Part shown: piece after piece, positions 58,998-64,000 of the stretch
How the letters are laid out: each line of letters begins with the position of its first letter
How positions within the stretch are numbered: the first letter of the stretch is position 1
Position numbers and translations under genes: made by a program
Assembly (NCBI GenBank): GCA_016703025.1
Contig: JADJCV010000004.1
Location: forward strand, 248,001-312,000
Direction: 5' to 3'
DNA length: 64,000 bases
Source of the DNA: Candidatus Avedoeria danica
GTDB taxonomy: Bacteria; Chloroflexota; Anaerolineae; Epilineales; Epilineaceae
Notes under the pieces: model-generated
Told to the model about the DNA's origin: nothing
Seen by the model: only the letters and a program-made list of their open reading frames with translations
Database searches by the model: none

Positions 58998-59753
58998 CTA
59001 CGGCGCGACGGTCAGGTGGTACGTCATGTCCTGCGACGTGCTGCCGTCCACGTCGGCCGTGAAGTGCAGCTCATGCGCCCCCACCGACAGCGGCTTGACC
59101 ATCACGTAGTAGCCGTCGCTGATGTTCGGGTTGCGCACGCCGGGCGTGTACCCGAAGTCCGTCCAGAGCGAGTCCGCGAGGAGGTCGAGGCTGAAGGCAC
59201 CCGAGCTGGCGCGGTAGTCGAACAGGCCGGTGATCGCCTGGCCGTCCAGGGTCATCGACAGTCCGGTGACGTTCTCGGTCATGAACGTGTCCAGGAAGCC
59301 TTGCAGGTCGGCGGCGCTGCACGTGTCGGGCTCCTCGGATGCCCCGATCCACCAGCAGTCTTCGGGTGCCCAGACATCCCAGTTGATCAGCGGGACGAGC
59401 AGGGCCTTGTTCTTGGGCACGGTGAGCGTGCGCTCACCGGGGCCGCCGAACGTGCCGGCCAGGAACCACACGTTGCCGGCGGGCTGCTCGTCGGCATCGC
59501 CGTACGTGACGACGCCGCTGTCGGCGATCGGGCTCACGGCGTACGGATACTGGCCCATCCACGCCCACCACTCGCCGCCCCACGCGCCGAGCGACCGGCC
59601 GTGGGGATGGGCGTTCGGTGGGAACACCAGGGAGTTCTGGTTGGCGGCCTGGACCGGCCCGTTGACAGCCACGATCAACGCGGCGAGCGCGGCGAGGAGG
59701 GAAGTGATCAGCACGCGGGCCCGGACAAACCGGGCGAGGCGTTCGAGTTGCAC
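58998..59753 (-). CDS. Secreted protein of unknown function
   Basis: 251 residues from the GTG at 59753. A signal peptide (about 1-36; VLITSLLAALAALIVAVNGP, cleavage after VQAA) is followed by a Trp-rich compact domain (LGAWGGEWWAWMGQYPYAVS; NVWFLAGTFGGPGERTLTVP; LINWDVWAPEDCWWIGASEE) with two cysteines that may form a disulfide, and a beta-rich C-terminus (HELHFTADVDGSTSQDMTYH). The combination 'W.GEWW.W' then 'G..WFLAGT.GG' then 'P..KALL.P..N' recurs in a widespread uncharacterised secreted family, from memory only. No P/T linker or LP motif is present. Confidence 0.75.
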   Translation of the reverse strand: MQLERLARFVRARVLITSLLAALAALIVAVNGPVQAANQNSLVFPPNAHPHGRSLGAWGGEWWAWMGQYPYAVSPIADSGVVTYGDADEQPAGNVWFLAGTFGGPGERTLTVPKNKALLVPLINWDVWAPEDCWWIGASEEPDTCSAADLQGFLDTFMTENVTGLSMTLDGQAITGLFDYRASSGAFSLDLLADSLWTDFGYTPGVRNPNISDGYYVMVKPLSVGAHELHFTADVDGSTSQDMTYHLTVAP

Positions 59754-60020
59754 GGGTTCTGTTCCTTTGTTCGTATGTTCTTAGATGTGCGGCATGCGAT
59801 ACAGCGGCGAGATGGGCGTACACATGTCGTGGGGCCGGCCGCCCACTGGGCCGTTCCGTGCCGACGGTACCTTCCTATCTATGATCTGGCCCTCCTGTCC
59901 TTGTGCGTCACCGCGGCCATCCGCGGCGACATCGTGGCGCCAGCATAGTCGGAGCGAGGCCGCGCCGGGAGTCCAGAAGGGGCCAATAAGGGGTCAGTTG
60001 TTGACGCGGACGTCCGCTCC

Positions 60021-61598
60021 CTACCGCCGAACGCCCCGTACCGCAAACGGCATGAACCCCCACCACCGCGAGGGCGTCGGCGAGGGCTCCGGCGTCGGCG
60101 TGTTCGTCACCGTCGGCGTCGCGCTCGGCGGCTCGGTCGCCGTGGCCGTCGGGACGTCCGTCGATGTCGGTTCCGTCGTCGCGGTGGCCGTTGCGGTTGC
60201 CGTCGCCGGGAGCGGGGTCGGCGTGCGCTGGCCGGCGCGGGGTGTTCGTGTCGGCTCGACGCTGGGCGTGAAGGACGGCTGCGGCGTGACGACCGGCGGC
60301 TCGTAGGCCACGCGGCGATCCGGATCGACCCGGATAAGCGTGTTCGCCTCGGTGTCGACGAAGTACAGGCGGCCGTCGGGGCCGACCTCGAGGCCGGCCA
60401 GGCGCCGGGCGTCCGTGTCCATCCGGCCCAGCTCGGCCAGCGTCGCCGTGTCGTACGCCACGATCTCGCCCCCGGTTGCCTGACCGACGAACAGCCGCCC
60501 CGCATGGAGCGCCACGCCCGACGGCTGCTTCAGGCCGCTCGCCACGACCTCGACCGTCGTGCCGCGCCACGTGGAAAGCTCGGCCAGCGGCTCGTTGTCG
60601 GGCTCGAGCGTCTCGGCACGCCGACCGCTGTCGATCTTCAACCGGATGACGCGACCGGCGCCCGGATCCGCGGCGTACAGCCAGCCGGTGGCCTTGTCGA
60701 GGGCAAGATGACCCGGAATGTCGGCCGTGTAGCCCACCTTCGCCTCGACATAACGGCGGACGATCCCGTCGCTGTGGTCATCCCAGCCCGGGCCGTGGTC
60801 GACGGCGAAGTCGTAGCGCACGAGATGGCCGTGCAGCCCGTCGAACGCCCAGTAGGCGTTGCCCGCTTCGTGCTCGATGCCCATGCAGTTCGGGCTCTGG
60901 TGGAGCATGTCGATATGGCTGCCCAGCCGCGGATTGGGGCCCTGCGCCACGTCGAACGGCCGCAGCGCGCGCGTCGCCTTGTCGCCCGGCCCGGAGCTCG
61001 GCAAGCAGGCGAACGCCCGCCCGACCGGCGCGGCGAAGCCGAGCGTGGCGGCAGGATCGACCGGCTGGTGGGAGCGCAGCAGCGCATCCATGTCCAGCGT
61101 CTGGTTGATGCGCGCATAGATGCTCAGGTCGGCCGTCCAGAGCGTCGGCCCCATGAAGTCGTTCGGGTTGTGCTGGCGGTTGTACGTGTTCCGCGACTCC
61201 TGGCAGGTCGCGAAGTTCCCGTAGTCGCCGAACGCGACGCTGCTGACCTCTTCCATGAAGTGGTTGCGGAACTTGTCCAGCCGCGCCTCGACCCGCTCTT
61301 GCGGCGTCCCGGGCTGAAAGTAGAGGACTGTGCCGTCCGTCGGCCGGTTCACCGTCCAGAGCTCGTACGGCCGCTCCGGGTTGAACGCCAGGTCGCGCGG
61401 GCCGGACAGGCCGTCGCGCTCGTCGCCGATCACCCGCAGGGCACGCTCGCCGGTCGCGCCGAACTCGGGGACGGCGGGGCCTTGTGCCGCGACGCGACCC
61501 AGCCCGACAACGGAGAACATGATCGCACCGCTGGCGATGACCACCCATCCCACCGCCCTGCGAAACCGATTCATCGTCCGTTCCATCGTCCGTTCCAT
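60021..61598 (-). CDS. Secreted beta-propeller-like protein with P/T linker and terminal LP-like motif
   Basis: 525 residues from the first of three in-frame ATGs (61598, 61586, 61574). AAGGAG lies about 8 bp before 61598, which favours that start. A signal peptide follows (AVGWVVIASGAIMFSVVGLG, cleavage near VAAQ). The body has propeller-like features: GPRDLAFNPERPYELWTVNR; GHLALDKATGWLYAADPGAG; LAGLEVGPDGRLYFVDTEAN. Motifs NCMGIEHEAGNAYWAFDGLH and a Cys pair also stand out. The last 75 or so residues are a P/T-rich linker ending WWGFMPFAVRGVRR, a diverged form of the LP motif at the same C-terminal position as in other proteins here. Probably surface-associated; the ligand is unknown. Confidence 0.82.
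   Translation of the reverse strand: MERTMERTMNRFRRAVGWVVIASGAIMFSVVGLGRVAAQGPAVPEFGATGERALRVIGDERDGLSGPRDLAFNPERPYELWTVNRPTDGTVLYFQPGTPQERVEARLDKFRNHFMEEVSSVAFGDYGNFATCQESRNTYNRQHNPNDFMGPTLWTADLSIYARINQTLDMDALLRSHQPVDPAATLGFAAPVGRAFACLPSSGPGDKATRALRPFDVAQGPNPRLGSHIDMLHQSPNCMGIEHEAGNAYWAFDGLHGHLVRYDFAVDHGPGWDDHSDGIVRRYVEAKVGYTADIPGHLALDKATGWLYAADPGAGRVIRLKIDSGRRAETLEPDNEPLAELSTWRGTTVEVVASGLKQPSGVALHAGRLFVGQATGGEIVAYDTATLAELGRMDTDARRLAGLEVGPDGRLYFVDTEANTLIRVDPDRRVAYEPPVVTPQPSFTPSVEPTRTPRAGQRTPTPLPATATATATATTEPTSTDVPTATATEPPSATPTVTNTPTPEPSPTPSRWWGFMPFAVRGVRR
61572..61598 (-). repeat. 12-bp tandem repeat creating three consecutive start codons
   Basis: On the coding strand ATGGAACGGACG is duplicated and followed by ATGAATCGG, giving MERT-MERT-MNRF. 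Copy-number change would shift the distance between ribosome-binding site and signal peptide in four-residue steps without altering the frame. Confidence 0.9.
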
Positions 61599-61683
61599 CG
61601 TCCGGCTCCTTCGTTGCGCCCGCCAAGCGTTTCGGCAAACCCACCCATCGATTCGGCCAACCCGCACACCGCCATCATCACCC

Positions 61684-61834
61684 CCACCGCGTAGGGGCGA
61701 CGCATGCGTCGCCCTCCCCCGCCCGCCACATGGGACCGCCTGCGACGCGCTCAACGATCGAATGGGGGCAATTGTATGGATTGGGTGGCCACGGCGACGC
61801 GTTCCAGGGCGACGCATGGCGTCGCCCCTACGCG
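61684..61834. repeat. MITE-like element, copy 2
   Basis: The ends match copy 1 at 15343-15504: CGCGTAGGGGCGACGC followed by ATGCGTCGCCC at the left, and GGGCGACGCATGGCG then TCGCCCCTACGCG at the right, inverted. Length about 151 bp. The interior differs from copy 1 except for a short GCA-TTGT-TGG-like core. It lies between two secreted-protein genes, and I see no gene within it. Confidence 0.78.
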
Positions 61835-61890
61835 AGCGCGACGCGTGTGGGCCTTCGGCATGGCGTTGCGGTTGACTTCGAGACACCCCG

Positions 61891-64000
61891 TCATCGCCCC
61901 GCCCACAACGGACCCGGCGGGCAGCGGGCGGTGACGACGGCCCATTCGCCGCCTCCCTCGCCGTCGAACGAGTCGGTCCGCACGCGGACGCGTTGGCGGC
62001 TGCCGGCGATTGCGACGAGGGGAGGCAGCACGGGGGCGGCGGTGTCGCCGATTCCGCGAGCCACGACGATCGCACCGGCGGCCTCGGCGGCCCGCGCTTC
62101 GGCGGCGGCGGAGGCGGTCTGCGCCGGCCACGCCCGCCCATCGCTGATGATGACGATCAGCTTCGCCGCCGATGGGCGGGCACGGACGAGCTCGGCGCGT
62201 GCCAGGGCAAGGGCACGGTCGATCGGCGTCTCCAACGACGTCGCACGTTCGACGGTCAGGCCCTCGACGAGCGGCAGCACGTCGATCGGGCGCGTGAACG
62301 GCGCGCGCAGCGCAGCCACGTCGCCGACGGTGATGATCGCCGCGCGATCGTCGGGACCCGCGGCCAGGGCGACGAGCCCGCCCGTGGCGGCGGACTTGGC
62401 CAAGTCGAGCCGCGTAAGCGCGCCGTCCCGCTCCGCCATGTGGGCGGACGTGTCGATGACCAAGACGGCATCGACGTCGGTGTCGCCCGGACCGCAGCGG
62501 CCGAGGAGCGCCACCGGCAGCCAGAGCGTCGCCGGCGTACGGGCGGACGTCGGCGACGGGGCGGTCGGTGCACTGGAAGGTGTGGCGGAAGGCGTGGCGG
62601 AAGGCGTGGCGGTCGACGTCCACGTCGGCGGGACGGTCTGCATGCCGTCGATCGTCGGCGAGCCCGTGGCCGTGGCAACGATCGTCCCGTCGACGGTCGG
62701 CGTCGGCGATGGCGTGCGCTCCCACGGCAGTTCGATCGTCGGGCTGCGCGTCGGGCCGATCGTCGGCGTCGCACGGCGGGTCGGGGTCGGCGGCGGCGTC
62801 GGGGTGGGCGGGGCGAGGGGGAGGGCGGACAGGCGGGCCGCGTGCACGTTGTTGGCCTCGGCATCGGCCGCTGCGTCCACGGCCCGCCATCCACCGGCGC
62901 ACTCGGCCACGACGCCGCGCGGGTCCACGATGACCGCCACGGTGTCCGCGTCCGCGGGCCAGGCGACGGCAACGTCGACGTACGTCCCGGCGGCGAGGGG
63001 TGCCCCGAGCGTCGCCGTGGCCGCCAAGGTGCCGGTGACGAACGTGCGGTGGAAGGCGATCTCGACGCCGCGGCCGGCCGCCGCACTGCCGGCGTTGCCG
63101 ATCCGCGCCAGCACGCGCGGCGCGCCGGGCGGGGCGCCGGCGTCGCGGACGAGGCGGCCGACGGTCAGGTCGGGCTGGCCGAACGACGGCGCGCCCGGGA
63201 GGCCGGCGTCGCGGAACCCGTTGCGCAGCTGCCAGCTCGGCGGGGCGACGAGCGGGATGTGGCCGGCGTCGTCGACGAACGTGTGCGCGAAGGCGTGCTG
63301 GTTCCAGACGGGGCGGGCCGGCGCCCAGGCCGGGTTCTCGAAGACCGCCAACCCCGCGTCGGCCGACATGTTGCCGTTGGTGTCGGTGCCGCCGACGCCG
63401 ACGACGAGATCGGCATGGGCATCGCCGTCGACATCCGCCACGACGGGCATCTCGAAGGTCGTGAGGCTCGGCCGGGCCGTCTGCCAGATGGGGATCCCGG
63501 TTCGGCCATCGATGAGCCGCAGCCTCGACCGGTCGGCGTACACGACCTCGGAGGCACCGTCGCCGTCGAAATCGAACGCCGTAGCCGACGTGACGCCGGA
63601 GTTGTCATCATCCGTGTCCAGCTGCCACAGGACGCCGCCGGTTGTGTTTCGGGCGGTGAAGAGCTTGCGCCCCGCCACGCCAAAGTCCGCCCGTCCGTCC
63701 CCATCGAAGTCGGCGATGACCGGCGGGCCGCCCTGTCCGCCGCGGCCCTGGCGGCAGACGATCGGTGTGTCGGCGAAGCACCGCGATCTGTCGAGCGGCG
63801 CACCGTTGTGGTGAAGAAGCTGCACATCGCCGTCGTCGCCGACGATGACGATCTCGGGGTACGGGTCGTCGTCGAGGTTGGCGACGGCGTTGAAGCCGAC
63901 GCCCTTGGCGGCGCCCTCGAACTGCCACAGCGGCTCGAGCCAGCGGTCCTCGAGGTGCGCCTTGAGGGCAAAACCGAAGCCGATGATCTCCGGCCGCGGC
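61891..64000 (-). CDS. Secreted FG-GAP/CARDB/VWA protein with P/T linker and LWLPVAL motif (5' partial)
   Basis: The frame is open to the end of the window, so the start lies beyond it. The N-terminal visible part has FG-GAP-type propeller repeats (VANLDDDPYPEIVIVGDDGD; VIADFDGDGRADFGVAG; FDFDGDGASEVVYAD; VADVDGDAHADLVVG). A CARDB-like beta domain (PDLTVGRLVRDAGAPPGAPR through NNVHAARL) comes next. A long P/T/S-rich linker leads to TLWLPVALLGRCGPGDTD and at once a VWA domain with DTSAH (a His in place of the last MIDAS Ser) and IIVISDGRAW-like strand (LIVIISDGRAW). This is the third instance of the 'linker - LP motif - Cys - VWA' module. FG-GAP propellers bind calcium and often mediate adhesion. 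Confidence 0.85.
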   Translation of the reverse strand, partial: PRPEIIGFGFALKAHLEDRWLEPLWQFEGAAKGVGFNAVANLDDDPYPEIVIVGDDGDVQLLHHNGAPLDRSRCFADTPIVCRQGRGGQGGPPVIADFDGDGRADFGVAGRKLFTARNTTGGVLWQLDTDDDNSGVTSATAFDFDGDGASEVVYADRSRLRLIDGRTGIPIWQTARPSLTTFEMPVVADVDGDAHADLVVGVGGTDTNGNMSADAGLAVFENPAWAPARPVWNQHAFAHTFVDDAGHIPLVAPPSWQLRNGFRDAGLPGAPSFGQPDLTVGRLVRDAGAPPGAPRVLARIGNAGSAAAGRGVEIAFHRTFVTGTLAATATLGAPLAAGTYVDVAVAWPADADTVAVIVDPRGVVAECAGGWRAVDAAADAEANNVHAARLSALPLAPPTPTPPPTPTRRATPTIGPTRSPTIELPWERTPSPTPTVDGTIVATATGSPTIDGMQTVPPTWTSTATPSATPSATPSSAPTAPSPTSARTPATLWLPVALLGRCGPGDTDVDAVLVIDTSAHMAERDGALTRLDLAKSAATGGLVALAAGPDDRAAIITVGDVAALRAPFTRPIDVLPLVEGLTVERATSLETPIDRALALARAELVRARPSAAKLIVIISDGRAWPAQTASAAAEARAAEAAGAIVVARGIGDTAAPVLPPLVAIAGSRQRVRVRTDSFDGEGGGEWAVVTARCPPGPLWAGR

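Noticed and set aside
1..64000. tRNA or rRNA genes
   Set aside because: No T-loop GTTCGA-type cloverleaf context or rRNA-like conserved block was found on reading either strand; a covariance scan could still find a missed tRNA.

Overview
The window reads as a high-GC chromosomal segment of an uncultured bacterium, most likely Chloroflexota of the Anaerolineae/Ardenticatenia type. This is inferred, because no marker gene is present. The grounds are very large secreted proteins built from NHL propellers, von Willebrand A (VWA) and LamG domains, proline/threonine-rich linkers followed by a short (L/I)-(Y/W/H)-L-P-(V/I) motif, a T-box in front of pheST, and several palindromic repeat elements. 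No rRNA, tRNA, CRISPR array, phage block or complete insertion sequence is visible.

Layout. 1-5150: tail of a VWA surface protein, then an ECF sigma factor, its membrane anti-sigma factor with extracytoplasmic CarboxypepD_reg-like repeats, and a secreted double-VWA protein. 5151-9259: promoter, T-box leader and pheS-pheT. 9249-15217: a mixed accessory stretch with a lower-GC membrane gene, a 129-bp hairpin that truncates the partner of an MNT nucleotidyltransferase, a CPBP protease, a GNAT acetyltransferase, a membrane protein coupled to a collagen-like secreted protein, a lipoprotein and a helix-hairpin-helix protein. 15343-15504: MITE-like element, copy 1. 15586-19308: a four-gene metal ABC transporter operon with 4-bp overlaps; one permease carries a C-terminal winged helix. 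19710-26657: a 2315-residue NHL/VWA surface protein. 26948-27681: a Phd/VapC-type toxin-antitoxin pair with twin palindromic operators. 27786-29399: a secreted beta-helix protein. 29458-38130: a 2890-residue cyclic beta-1,2-glucan synthase. 38279-42155: MsrB, an APH(6)/hydroxyurea-type kinase, a CoA-binding protein and a DEAD-box RNA helicase. 42263-54541: a 4092-residue LamG/TSP3-like giant. 54655-56035: decayed genes, a broken toxin-antitoxin pair and repeats. 56131-58584: a fused flavin monooxygenase/Old Yellow Enzyme of the anthraniloyl-CoA/salicylyl-CoA type. 58998-64000: three secreted proteins and MITE-like copy 2.

How it fits together. The dominant theme is the cell surface. Five secreted proteins carry a P/T-rich linker plus an LP-type motif, a sixth has a diverged form, and a seventh has the motif ahead of its linker. 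In three, the motif is followed within about 20 residues by a Cys and a VWA domain, which looks like a reusable module and is the best candidate here for an undescribed sorting or anchoring signal. The sigma/anti-sigma pair sits directly upstream of one of these proteins. Housekeeping functions (pheST, msrB, helicase) and metal uptake are interleaved. Small palindromic elements have repeatedly landed in or next to toxin-antitoxin-type genes.
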